From: Thelephora terrestris
Lineage: Eukaryota; Basidiomycota; Agaricomycetes; Thelephorales; Thelephoraceae
Length of the DNA: 64,000 nt
Direction of reading: 5' to 3'
NCBI GenBank assembly: GCA_015956445.1
Contig: WIUZ02000010.1
Span: 372,001 to 436,000, forward strand
Each line of letters begins with the position of its first letter. The stretch's first letter is position 1. Below, in pieces: positions 11,699 to 22,480 of this stretch. Below the pieces are notes generated by a model. That model was not told the origin of the DNA, ran no database searches, and saw only the letters and a program-made list of their open reading frames with translations. A program made the position numbers and the translations under genes.

Positions 11699-13861
11699 TG
11701 AGACGCAAAAGGGGCGACCCCAATACCGCTCTTCCCCTAAAAAGGGGGTGACTTGGCCGTGGCATACCTTGAGAACAGACCCTAGAACACCACCGAGTGG
11801 GGGTCTCCCTTAACAAGGGTGAGTGGGGAGTAACCATACTCCCTGACCATGACTGAGACGAGACCAAACTTACTACACCAACAAGAATGAAGCCACGAAA
11901 CATGCTAGAGAAAGATCCCAATTTCTGGAAACCTTCCAATAAAAAGCCCTGCCCTTTTCCCAGCCACCCCCCTCCTGAGGTCAGAGACCTTGCAGAACCT
12001 TGTAAGGACCACCCCCTCAACGTCACACCGAAAAAAGATATCACCTCCTCATCCAACTCCTGCTGACTAAAATCCACATGCACGAGAGAGTGTAACAAGT
12101 CCGATGAACCAGCCGTGACCTCCCCTCAACAGAAAACTGGGGGATGGGCTGGCAAGCGGTATAACAACTCACTGCAGGGCAACCTGGAAGATCCAGGTCA
12201 ATGAGATAGTTGGAGGGCATGAGGTGATAACATGTTGTGCAAACCACCAGACCTGAGAATTCCACCCCTGAGACCACATAGTACCATCCCACTGATACAT
12301 GTTGACAATGTGAGTGCGTCTCCTGCTGTGGGGGTGGTATTTGATGGCGATCTTGCTGTCTTGTGGGGCCTGTGAGTCAGAACTTATCAGTGTCCCAGTG
12401 AGCAGGTCAATTTTGCTGTGTTCATATTGTCCCATGCTTACCATCCACTTTGTATTCCTCTGATCAAGCAATGGCTACATTGAGATCTCCTGTGATCTCG
12501 TTGATCTGGCCCCAGTTGCCTTCAATCACATCTTGGTTGACTACAATCTTGAGATCAAGGTGAACTCTGACAACCAAGGTGTGCACAACTCACCATCTTC
12601 CCATTCAGGATCCATCCCACCCTCCACAGCAATGACAGAGGCGCTATCTATGTTGACAGGAGGAGTGGTTTCCAAATCAACAACAATGGTAACCTGCTGC
12701 TGTGGCCATGGGCGCATGGTGCAGCTTCTCCTGTGCATTCCCAAGCCCCTTGCAAGAAAGCCATCATCACAATGAGGGCAGCTTTTTGTTTTCATCGATG
12801 GATGATGACTATTTACCCTGGGAGATGACATTGGTTGCTGGATAAGATTGCAAGTTGATTATATTTTCTTATTGCATATGTGAATTGCTTACATAACCTA
12901 TATTTCTAATTCAAAGGTAGTTTGGAAGCATTGCCAGTGAATTTAAAATCAATGCTTAATTGCAATTCTCCCAAGATTTTTCCAACAGAGGGTGATCACT
13001 TAGGTGATCTCAGCACCTTGACTAATCACAGCCTTATCAATGCCATCAAGGCTGAGGCCCTACCCCATGGTAGCTCTCTGGTACCTCTGCTATGCCAAAT
13101 GGGCAGGTTAAGAGGGGTGTGTGCAGTGACAAGGGGGGGTTCTGTCCATTATGGATCTTGGGTCACCTGCTGTGTCATCCTGAACTGTAATTACCACTTT
13201 TTTTCTTGGTGAGATGTACTTTGGTCAATTAATCTCATTGTGTTGCAGTTTTCAAGCATGAATGTATGCTCTTCCTTCACCATCAGATGAAGGTAGGGTG
13301 AAGGGGCACACTTTCCTCTATGGCAGATTAAATGCCCTGATCTTCAATTCTCTTGCCATGAGTTTCTACCTTGCTACATGCATTAGTTCAATGCCACTGC
13401 TCTGAGTGACTGTGTAAATGCACAATGACCCCTTGACAGAGGGCACTGTTTGTTTTCTGCTGACACTCAATCTCTTGATGCCTGGAACATATTTGTTATT
13501 TAACCCAAAGGTGAAGGTTGATAATCCACTTTTTTGAAGGGTGCCTTCAATGGGACAAGCCAAAATTCCACAGGGTGTGTATCTGGTTAACCCTATTGAA
13601 CAACAATTCTCCTCAAGTCTTTTTATCAGTTCCTGGAGATGGCTAGTAGGAATACCATAAGAGTTAGTAGATAGCAAAACTGTGTAACCAATCTGTCAAG
13701 CTGGGGCGCAATAACCATGTGTTCAATGGTCCTGATCCACAACTATCTTACCATTTGTCCAGTGTGATGAATTCGGTTGACCATAATAAGACTTCTTTTC
13801 ATTAGGTTGTTCCCAGACTTAAATAGATGATGGTTAAACCAGATTGCATTTGCAAACCTTC
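11699..13861. other. CpG-poor, repeat-like block without an assignable gene
   Basis: About 2.2 kb of lower-GC, CG-poor sequence lies between the MFS gene and the WD40 part of the broken NLR. The only recognisable element is a short zinc-finger-like frame at 12831-12541 (listed separately). Frames at 12922-13212 (+) and 13677-13366 (-) have no motif. The composition resembles a decayed transposon, but no terminal repeats or transposase motif could be found. Confidence 0.4.
12541..12831 (-). other. zinc-finger-like frame, possible transposon remnant
   Basis: A 96-codon frame begins with a C..C-x12-H-x4-C pattern (CPHCDD...GLGMHRRSC), which resembles a single C2H2/C2HC-type finger at a protein N-terminus. 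It is followed by an acidic linker (GGMDPEWEDGEL). Such isolated N-terminal fingers occur in fungal transposon proteins, but nothing downstream confirms this. It lies in CpG-poor sequence and is probably not a working gene. Confidence 0.2.
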
Positions 13862-15391
13862 CTATCTAAGACAAGACACACTATAATAGGAACAATACAC
13901 TCCAGATTCTTTCCAGGTATACAGATGACAGAAATCCAAAATCAAAACCTCTCCAGTGTCATAGCCAGCAACCAGATATTGCCCATCCCACTTTGCCACC
14001 CTAGGTTTTGCATACCTTCCAAACAGTCGGAAGACCACTTTTCCAGTGATTTTGTTTGTAATCCTAGGGGGATTCCTGGCAAATTGCAGCCAAGATTGCT
14101 CTATTGGTGTGTTGGGCAGTGGAACTGGGGAGGAGCCTGGGATTCCAAAGTCCCACCCTTGAAATGAATGAAGCCAATCTCTAATCCAGAGTTTTGAGCC
14201 ATCCAAATAGAAGAAATTTCCTGGTGATTCCTGTTCCAACTCAACTTTGCCCATGGGCTTTCCTGTCCGTATTGACCACACTTCAATGTGCTTGTGATCA
14301 CTCAGGCAAATAACCTTAGATCCATCCCCTGATATCCTGAGCCTCTTGCACTCTAGGACCTTTATAGTTCGGAGGAGTTTAGCTTTCTCAGTGCCCCAGA
14401 TGTGAATCTTCCCACTCTTATGCCCAACCATGATCAGCTTTCCATCTGTCAGCTGGACATCGTCTAAGGCAACACCAGCTGGGGTCTGGAAGAATGCTTT
14501 GCAGAGGCCAGTCGAGATATCCCAGGTCTTTACTACCCCTTTTACATCACTAGAGATAACAATTCCGTTCCCTGGGTACAGACTTATAGACCAAATTGCA
14601 GGTGAAGTAGGTGGAGTGGACTTTTGATCAGAGACAACTTGGTCTGTTTGTGGAACACAAATCTGCCAAAACTCAGCTAGTTCATCATGAGATGCTGAGA
14701 TCAGGGTGGAGGGAGAACAGAACACAGTGTCATAGATTTCAGATGGTACAGTGAATTGCTCCATGGGGTAAGAATCTGGGCTGGTAGTATCCCAGACAAA
14801 GACCTTGCGCACAGTGGCAACTGCAACAAGCCTGCTGTCAGGGGAGAAACAGCATTTTTTAGGGCTACTATCCACAGAGAATTTAGTTACAGTCATATTG
14901 GAGTGTTGGACTGTGACTGTATCCCAATCACACACAACAAATTTAGTACCATCTGGGGAGAATGCAATGCAATAACCAGCATATTCTGAGCCAATCTGAT
15001 GGCCATTCATGTCCCACTTCCAGACCTTGCATCCTGATACAGATATGAGGTGTTGGGGGGTTGTTGGAGAGAAGGTAACACTGTCTATCTTCTGTGCTTG
15101 CTTAATGGTACAGGTGTGTTTGTCACGAACGCGTGACATAGTATCCAAAATCACACAAATAATTCAAGACATTGGTCTTATTCGCGGTAATAATAGTACA
15201 AGGAAGACTAACAGAGACTACAAACTCAAACGAGAACAAATGGATCTACGTCACAAGGGCAGTCCTGAGCGAACGGACAGCGATGAGCGAAGTGGTGAGG
15301 GTTATGAACGCTCTGAGGACAGTACGAGTACGCTCGCGTTACCGGATCCTGCCAGCACTCCCTGCACCCCAATACATCATGAAACAAACTA

Positions 15392-16120
15392 TCATGCATC
15401 TCCCGTTTCACGTCCGTCAACGCCGCGCTCACTAATGCGAACCCATAACGGTCCTGGAGACCCGCTACCTCCACCTTCAACTTCATCCAAACCTGTTGCG
15501 ACTTGTCGGAGGGACGACAACGTTGTCCAGTACGAGCGATCAGACTTTTGCGATTCTTCTTCTGGGTCCTCTCCACCATCTGACGACGAGGGACAGGACT
15601 CCAGGGAGGGGATTGAGGAAGAGGGACTCCCTGATCTTGAAGGCGGCGGAGGGACGACGGGGGAGTGAGGAGCTGCATCGGTGCAGTAGGCTCCATGACA
15701 CCTGTGACCAAAGTATCGGAGGAGAGACTCCTGGAAAGGTTTCCAATGTTCCAAGGCAAAGTGAGAGAAGTCTTTGTTAAGACTGTTAACAACGACATAC
15801 ATGACGTCCATCCTCTTCTCCAGTTTCAAAATCCTATCCTCCCTCTCCTGTTCCATCGCATCCTGCATAGGGGTGACTCCAGGAGCCCACCTTCGAGTCC
15901 TGTTGGGGTCTTCATACCCAGCTCGCTCCCAGAACTCGGCAGGAGCATTGTGAGCGGTCAAGAAGTCCACCGCCACTTGATTGTCGTGGGCAATGTTGGC
16001 AGGGGTATCGTAGAGGTGTTGCTCCACGTTGAGAGGGGCGTCCGTCTTGAAGGACGGGGAGAATTCGAAGGGGGTGGCGGCAGTGTTGAGCAAGGCAGCA
16101 TTGACAGCGTAGGCAGACAT
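15392..16120 (-). CDS. 242-codon frame carried by the LTR-type element, unknown function
   Basis: An uninterrupted frame starting MSAYAVNAALLNTAATPF, with a TATA-like TATATAA about 95 bp upstream on the same strand. Residues about 40-80 contain 'ANIAHDNQVAVDFLTAHN' and 'FWERAGYEDPNR'. Residues about 85-115 (MEQEREDRILKLEKRMDVMY) look like a short coiled coil, and the rest is a Pro/Ser-rich, acidic, probably disordered tail. I recognise no gag, integrase, protease or reverse transcriptase motif. A gag-like structural protein or a captured host gene would both fit. It ends about 270 bp inside the element's left end. Confidence 0.4.
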   Translation of the reverse strand: MSAYAVNAALLNTAATPFEFSPSFKTDAPLNVEQHLYDTPANIAHDNQVAVDFLTAHNAPAEFWERAGYEDPNRTRRWAPGVTPMQDAMEQEREDRILKLEKRMDVMYVVVNSLNKDFSHFALEHWKPFQESLLRYFGHRCHGAYCTDAAPHSPVVPPPPSRSGSPSSSIPSLESCPSSSDGGEDPEEESQKSDRSYWTTLSSLRQVATGLDEVEGGGSGSPGPLWVRISERGVDGRETGDA

Positions 16121-16213
16121 AGTGGGGGAAGGAACCTTAAGAAGAAGTGGTATGGGTGTTTGGTGGGAGTGGAAAAGAGACGATGAGGGGAAAAGACCAA
16201 TAATCCCCCTGGA

Positions 16214-16220
16214 TTATATA
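16214..16220 (-). promoter_or_regulatory. TATA box for the element's minus-strand frame
   Basis: Minus-strand TATATAA, about 95 bp before the ATG at 16120. Position and spacing fit a core promoter; there is no expression evidence. Confidence 0.4.
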
Positions 16221-16328
16221 TGACTGACTCAAAAGGACACCAGGAAAGGAAAACAATAAGACATCACTCATTAAAATCCCAATTAGGAAAAACGAACCCT
16301 TAACCCCAATCGTGATCCCATCAAATCC

Positions 16329-16423
16329 AGAGAAATCCCCACCGATCAAGAGAAATCCCCATCATGCTTCTATTGCTACCATGAAACGAGAGAAATCCCC
16401 ATCGATTAAGAGAAATCCCCATC
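16329..16423. repeat. four copies of AGAGAAATCCCCA
   Basis: The 13-base unit occurs at about 16329, 16349, 16389 and 16409, arranged as two pairs with 20-bp periodicity inside each pair. It lies between the two divergent TATA boxes of the element, so it may be a shared upstream regulatory repeat. Confidence 0.7.
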
Positions 16424-16587
16424 AAACCCCTAATGACTCACTCGCTATTGTTCCCCTATTTCGTACTCGATACCGGTTGTTCTAAGTCCCACTTCTCTGA
16501 CTCATCTACCCTACCCTAAAGTACGCACAGACCACGTTGACTCCTGTTTGGTTCATTGTAGAATTATGACTCCTGTAGAGGATTGGG

Positions 16588-16595
16588 TATATAAG
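16588..16595 (+). promoter_or_regulatory. TATA box for plus-strand transcription within the element
   Basis: TATATAAG followed by a pyrimidine-rich leader and an AATAAA at 16662-16667. TATA then AATAAA within about 75 bp is the arrangement expected of a U3-R boundary in an LTR. Confidence 0.45.
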
Positions 16596-18687
16596 GAAGA
16601 GCGTTCGCTCCTTTCTTTTCCCCATTCTCAATCTCTTCTGTACTTCTCTACCAAACGCTCCAATAAACAAGTAAAGCTGAGAAATACTCCTCACGTCTTA
16701 CTATTTTCTGATCCCTTTCAAGCAGGAATTCTCCTGCTAGTGTATGTTCAGAGCCCCTAACCCATTCCCCTCCACAAGCCCAATCCAACGTCCGGTTATC
16801 CCCGACGCTAGAAGATCTGTCTGGGAGTATAAACTCATCAGGAGTCTTCAAGTAAACCGAACCGCCGGTGACCCGCTGTCTATTCGCGCGACCTTCGAAT
16901 CTAGTGCTAGTCCCCAGTCCCTACCTCCCTACCCCGCTAGCTACTGACTACGCGAGCAGACGACCCCTCGATCGGTCACAGGAGGGTCACGCCCACTTGA
17001 CGTCCCGATCATCGAACCGTTCCCGCGATCCCTTCGACGCGCGTCATCGCACGCTATTGCTGCCTCCGTGGCCGTCCTCCCCGAACGGCACGTGATGTTG
17101 CGATCGGCCGATGTCTCCTGATCCCTTATCTCGCCGAGATGACGTGTCCCCTCCCTCGGTCCGGTTCCCTTCAGTCTGTACACGTGTCGACTCGTTCCCT
17201 CTCGCTCGCCAATCATCTTCGACTGCTCCCGCTCTCCCGCCCGGTTACGATCTTTTGATCTCGAACCCGTAGACTTCCCCTTTCGGTCCTGTTTCTCACG
17301 ATCGCTCCATCCTCTCGGTAAGACCTGTCCCAGCCTCGTTCCGGCCTCCCGATGAACCGTTTGTCTCCCTACCCTGCATCGGACTCTCGTTTATCCCCTT
17401 CTATCTACCTGTTCTTATTCTCCCACCGTTTCTCCATTTGTTCGCTACTTTTCCCATCTCTTTCGCGTAGATCGCACTGTCTTTACCTATAAATACCCTG
17501 TACTAGCTAGTTGAACGACCAAGAAACCCCTGGGCCTCTTCACACCTCTTCTCCCTTCTGCTTGAACGACCTGATCATCGAAAACCTCCAGCTCCTCGCT
17601 CTGACATCGATTCCACTAGCCCCATAGTTCCAATAGACCCCTAGCCTATCGTCATCGTCTAGCAGGAGTTTGCTAGTACGGAGTTCTCCCTTCTCGTCCC
17701 GACAACGTCGCGACCTACTGTGGTTCCCTCTCCTCTGTCTAGCTTCTCTCCCCTTCCCGACCTCTGCACAACCGGCAACCCCTCACCCCCACTTCTGCTA
17801 TTCTGGTCGTGTCCCGACTCCACCCGGATAGTAGCAGTTCACCGGTTTACTTACTCATTTCCCTTATTATCGCCCCTTCGCCGCACTCGATTCCGGAGTC
17901 ACCACTCCCCCTTTCTTATTAGGAGCAGACCATCAGTTCCTTTGGAACTCAGACACTACTGGGAGCGTCCTAGCGACAGTCTACTTCAGTATAAGTCCAA
18001 CCTTCTATTTTCCCAACCCCCGCATCCATCTCACCACTAACGTTCATACCCATTCTCCTGCCATCATCGTCTTGTGGTGGGAAATCCCTACTGAATTACC
18101 TTACTCCGTTTTAGAATACCTCGTAAGCTTCGAATGCCTTAGCGACCACGACTTTGACCCCTTCATTCAACAATTAAGTCAGTTCTGCCAGGACTATCAC
18201 TCGCCCTTCCACCCTTACCAATCAGAATCGCCCCTTTCACTCGACATTCCTCCTCCTCTCACCTCCACCCCGGGAACTCCCTTCAGACCTCGTCCCGACA
18301 CCCCTCATCCGTCCGCTAATCCTCTAGCGCCCCTTTAAACAGTAAGCAGGCCCACAACCCTGACAGTGTTCCCCTGTCTGATAATTCCACAAGAAGATTT
18401 CTCCACTGTAATCTCCTGAGGCAATCATAGCAGAGTTTGTTGAGATGGAAACAGAGGAGACCCATTTTGTGTGACCATTGAATGTCTTGATGACTTCACC
18501 AGTTTGCACATCCCAGAGTTTGACAGTCTGGTCGATACTTCCAGATACCAACATCATCCCATCTGATGAGAAGGCTGAAATGTTAGTGTGCGCAGCATGA
18601 CCAGAAAGAACAGCAGTTTGGCTGCCAGTGAGTGCATCCAAGATAATGATGTTCCCAGATACCAGGCCAACTGCAACAGTGTTTTTT

Positions 18688-19741
18688 CAGTATGAGATGG
18701 ACCATGGGATGCTGCCAAGAGCAACAGTTCGAGAACACATCCCCCACCCAGGTGGACCTCCCCTGATCACCTTGACTACATTTGACAGATTTGCACTGTA
18801 GTACTTGTGAAGCCATGATGAGGAAGGGGAAAATGGGAGGGCATAATGGTATATCTGAGAAGGAGAGTCATGGATTGCATCAAAGTGTTCCAACAGGAAG
18901 CGTTGGGTGTCATTTGTCCACTTGCACACAATTCCAAGCTGAGCAGCCATTAGTTTGGGTCTCAGTCAATGATTTCAATAGCACTCACTGAAGCACACCA
19001 CCGCTCAACATCATTCATGGCATAAACTCCAACATCAAGCTTTTTTGTGAGCACAAGGACTTCAATCCAATACAACAAGCTTGTTGTAGAGAATTCATCT
19101 ATTGCCTTTCTTATCTCCTTGGTATGGGAGCTGCTTCCAGGGATCTCCAGAAGGTGCTTTGTCCAAAAGTGGCAGGAATACTCCAGAGCTTCTCCAATGT
19201 TATTGTTTTTTAGGGTGGAAAGGTTCTTCACCTCACTAAGAACAATATGGTCTTCAAGGTCACAGATGTTTCTCTTCTTCAACCTTTCTTTCATCAACCT
19301 AAGGCATGACAGCAAAATTTCTGCATGATAAACCTTTGGATCCACAAAAAACATTTCATCCCTGCAGCAGCTGGTGTCTGTGAGGAAGTCAGGAAACGAC
19401 TTGTGAAAGGCCTGAACTGGGTTTGCTTTCTTCTCTGGGTCTGCTGTCTTCTCTGTTTCTGGTACAAGGAGGAGGGAGTGGAGGGAGCGGAGGGTAGTAG
19501 GTATTGTGGACATTGGGAGAAGGTCTGAAAGAGCCCTAACTGAGAGAGGGTTGAACACCAGCACCACTGTTGCAAGGACAGTCTTGAAACCAGAATAGAA
19601 CTCCTCCTCACTCAGATCTATACCATCTGAGGCTTGCTCCAGGACTTGAGTGTAGAGGATATCAACCTTTTGGGGATTGATTGAATTTGACAACTGTTGA
19701 GGCATAGACGAACAGGCCAGCAGCCTTCTTGCAGAGAACAT
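18688..19741 (-). repeat. left arm of 1,054-bp inverted duplication
   Basis: This arm encodes, on the minus strand, the post-NACHT helical part of the NLR, in native orientation relative to the WD40 segment. Its translation is identical over the 270-codon and 87-codon frames to the translation of the opposite strand at 19797-20850. The inner end stops at 19741, where the two arms diverge. At the outer end the match continues a few more bases across a run of A/T with one mismatch. Confidence 0.93.
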
Positions 19742-19796
19742 GGGACAAGGAGCGACTGTGACTTTACAGAGCAATGGCCAAGTTCACATGACCTCA

Positions 19797-20850
19797 ATGT
19801 TCTCTGCAAGAAGGCTGCTGGCCTGTTCGTCTATGCCTCAACAGTTGTCAAATTCAATCAATCCCCAAAAGGTTGATATCCTCTACACTCAAGTCCTGGA
19901 GCAAGCCTCAGATGGTATAGATCTGAGTGAGGAGGAGTTCTATTCTGGTTTCAAGACTGTCCTTGCAACAGTGGTGCTGGTGTTCAACCCTCTCTCAGTT
20001 AGGGCTCTTTCAGACCTTCTCCCAATGTCCACAATACCTACTACCCTCCGCTCCCTCCACTCCCTCCTCCTTGTACCAGAAACAGAGAAGACAGCAGACC
20101 CAGAGAAGAAAGCAAACCCAGTTCAGGCCTTTCACAAGTCGTTTCCTGACTTCCTCACAGACACCAGCTGCTGCAGGGATGAAATGTTTTTTGTGGATCC
20201 AAAGGTTTATCATGCAGAAATTTTGCTGTCATGCCTTAGGTTGATGAAAGAAAGGTTGAAGAAGAGAAACATCTGTGACCTTGAAGACCATATTGTTCTT
20301 AGTGAGGTGAAGAACCTTTCCACCCTAAAAAACAATAACATTGGAGAAGCTCTGGAGTATTCCTGCCACTTTTGGACAAAGCACCTTCTGGAGATCCCTG
20401 GAAGCAGCTCCCATACCAAGGAGATAAGAAAGGCAATAGATGAATTCTCTACAACAAGCTTGTTGTATTGGATTGAAGTCCTTGTGCTCACAAAAAAGCT
20501 TGATGTTGGAGTTTATGCCATGAATGATGTTGAGCGGTGGTGTGCTTCAGTGAGTGCTATTGAAATCATTGACTGAGACCCAAACTAATGGCTGCTCAGC
20601 TTGGAATTGTGTGCAAGTGGACAAATGACACCCAACGCTTCCTGTTGGAACACTTTGATGCAATCCATGACTCTCCTTCTCAGATATACCATTATGCCCT
20701 CCCATTTTCCCCTTCCTCATCATGGCTTCACAAGTACTACAGTGCAAATCTGTCAAATGTAGTCAAGGTGATCAGGGGAGGTCCACCTGGGTGGGGGATG
20801 TGTTCTCGAACTGTTGCTCTTGGCAGCATCCCATGGTCCATCTCATACTG
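19797..20850 (+). repeat. right arm of 1,054-bp inverted duplication
   Basis: Reverse complement of 18688-19741, with equal arm length. The 55-bp spacer (19742-19796), read on the plus strand, encodes DFTEQWPSSHDLN, the sequence expected just upstream of this arm in the native protein. So spacer and right arm together are an inverted piece of the gene, and the left arm is the piece left in place. Confidence 0.93.
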
Positions 20851-22480
20851 GAAAAATGTATCTGCATCAACAGATGATCGTTGTACATCATGGAGCTTGA
20901 GCACTTCTGTGATAGGGAAAAGTGGTTTGAGACGAAACCCAGAGTGGATGGGGGGTTCGGGACATCCAGTGATGAAGAATTTGACATTGGGGATTTCATC
21001 TGTGTAGTGGGAGAGGATGGAAAGGATGGCAGATTCAGGTTCATCATCCTTGCACTCATCAAGGGCATCAATGATGATAAGTGTTTGGATGGAGGCAGTT
21101 TTCAGTGGACCAACAATGAGCTTCTTCATCTGTGAGGAGAGGGACTCCTGTTCAACATGGGGTGTTACCCTCAAGACTGGTAGCAACCGCTGACAGAAAG
21201 GGGGGTGGTTGTAGGTGAGCTGGAAAGCAAGGGTTGGGAAGATGATTTGAAGACTGCTCCGGTTCGCAAAATCTTGTGAACAGAAGAAGCTTGCCCCAAG
21301 ATTTCCATCTGCAAAACTTGTTTCCGCAAATGTTTGTGCAATGGTGGATTTTCCAGTTCCGGCCAGGCCATTCAGCCAGAAAACACGTTGGTCTTGTTTG
21401 TTTGTCAACCAATGTTCAATTTCCCTGAGGACATCATGCCTTGTTCCACCCAAGCATCCCTGCCTGTTTCCATAGCTGTACCCGGCATCCGGGGTGTGAT
21501 ACATCCCTTTGAGAAGGGCAAGGTCCGCCAATTCCTATCAATCAATCAGTCTGTGGGGTAAGAAAATGGAGGCGAGGCACACAATAAGCTCGCAATTCTT
21601 GTTATAGATGTCTTGTTGCAAGGAAGTCTGAAGCAAATGTCAGAGGTGCTGGAGGTGTATCATTGATGCATACCTGATAATCTACCATCGCATTGCGGAT
21701 GTCCTCAACCAGTCCACTAAGCCTATCCGCATTGTCGATATTGCAGAAAAAGCCTTCAATGTTTCCTTGATTCACCATCAGGTCCAGGTCTTGTAGAATA
21801 GCTTGCAATTTCCTAGTAATCCACAAATTAGAGTCAGTAGATGATATGAGAGGTCATCATCTAACCTTCCCAGATCATCTCTTCTCAATTGCTCCTCAGT
21901 GTCAGGAACAGCTCTGCAGAGCAAATCAACGAGCGTATGGATCCGGGGTACCAGTGATTCTATTGATTGTTTATTTGCCTTGGTTCTCTGATGTGTTTGT
22001 GAGCGCCGCGAAAAGATACAGAACAGGGTTTGTACCTCGCAATTTTCAAGGATAAAACAGAGCCCTCCCGCAACAGACTTGAGCGGAGGAAAGGCATCTG
22101 CGGAGTCTCTGACCCCAAGGAGAAGCAATTTGGCCATAGAAAATGCGGTGGACTTCCAGCTCGATTTTGCCCCGTCCCCCGCACTCTTGTTGACGGTGGG
22201 ATTCGAGGATTCTGCGGGTGCACTTTGTGTTTCGTTGACAATCGATCGGGATAGATCAGGGGCGGAAGGTTGGTCTGCGTGAGCAGAAAAGAGCGGTCAG
22301 ATGGTTTATCTGGGAAGAGAGACTGTGCGTACCATTGGATTGCTGACCGCCAGCAGTAGAGGGGCCGGGCGTTGTCAAAGTCGAGGCACCGATCTGAAGA
22401 TCAGGGGTCGATTCCGTCTTGGGAGGTTGCGGGGCCGGAACAACTTCGCCTGTGCCCTCGGTGGGGCCAATCTCACTCAT

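Larger units (their letters stand above)
15121..18365. mobile_element. 3,245-bp TGTCA...TGACA element with 5-bp target duplication (LTR-type; long solo LTR or non-autonomous)
   Basis: The left end is TGTCACG (15121) and the right end CCCTGACA (18365). The same five bases, GTGTT, lie directly outside both ends (15116-15120 and 18366-18370). Removing the element and one copy of the repeat rejoins the flanking WD40 coding sequence in frame (QTGEH + TCTIKQ), which independently fixes the borders. TG..CA ends with a 5-bp duplication are the integrase signature of LTR retrotransposons. I find no gag-pol and no second LTR copy inside, so it is either one very long solo LTR or a non-autonomous (LARD-like) element. 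It is CpG-rich, in sharp contrast to its host sequence. It holds two divergent TATA boxes, a tandem repeat, an AATAAA at 16662-16667 and one 242-codon frame. Confidence 0.8.
13862..22480 (-). pseudogene. NACHT-WD40 NLR-type gene, broken by an insertion, an inverted duplication and frameshifts
   Basis: This was an STAND NTPase of the fungal NLR type (intracellular recognition or programmed-death signalling). From 22480 downward: a Pro/Thr-rich start (MSEIGPTEGTGEVVPAP), a helical N-terminal domain (KSVAGGLCFILENCE; DRLSGLVEDIRNAMVDYQ), then the NACHT domain at 21531-20850 with Walker A GLAGTGKST, Walker B LIIIDALDEC and NVKFFITG. The post-NACHT helical region is present twice, in opposite orientations (18688-19741 and 19797-20850). 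WD40 repeats follow: SGSIDQTVKLWDVQTGE at 18641-18370, interrupted by an element, and resumed from 15120 to the stop at 13862. Both arm copies carry the same one-base frameshift in 'TVVKF.NPQKV' and a second shift near 'AIEIID', so decay began before the duplication. The left arm's junction also has TGA where TGG (Trp) is expected. Only the NACHT piece and the distal 430-codon WD40 piece are long open frames, and neither is likely to make the ancestral protein. Confidence 0.88.

Noticed and set aside
13862-15154. A separate WD40 gene starting MILDTMSRVRDK
   Set aside because: The first dozen codons lie in the inserted element. The true continuation is the WD40 segment at 18641-18370, and the joined frame is exact once the element is removed.
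15392-16120. Calling the element's frame a gag protein
   Set aside because: No CCHC knuckle or capsid-like motif is visible; only length, a short coiled coil and a disordered tail, so I left the function open.
16329-16423. Short spaced repeats that could suggest a CRISPR array
   Set aside because: Only four 13-base units, spacing not uniform, and a eukaryotic context inside a mobile element; this is a promoter-type repeat.
19740-20576. A 278-codon plus-strand frame that looks like a complete gene
   Set aside because: It is the inverted arm of the duplicated NLR and reads the frameshifted post-NACHT sequence; its first 20 codons come from the spacer in the wrong frame.
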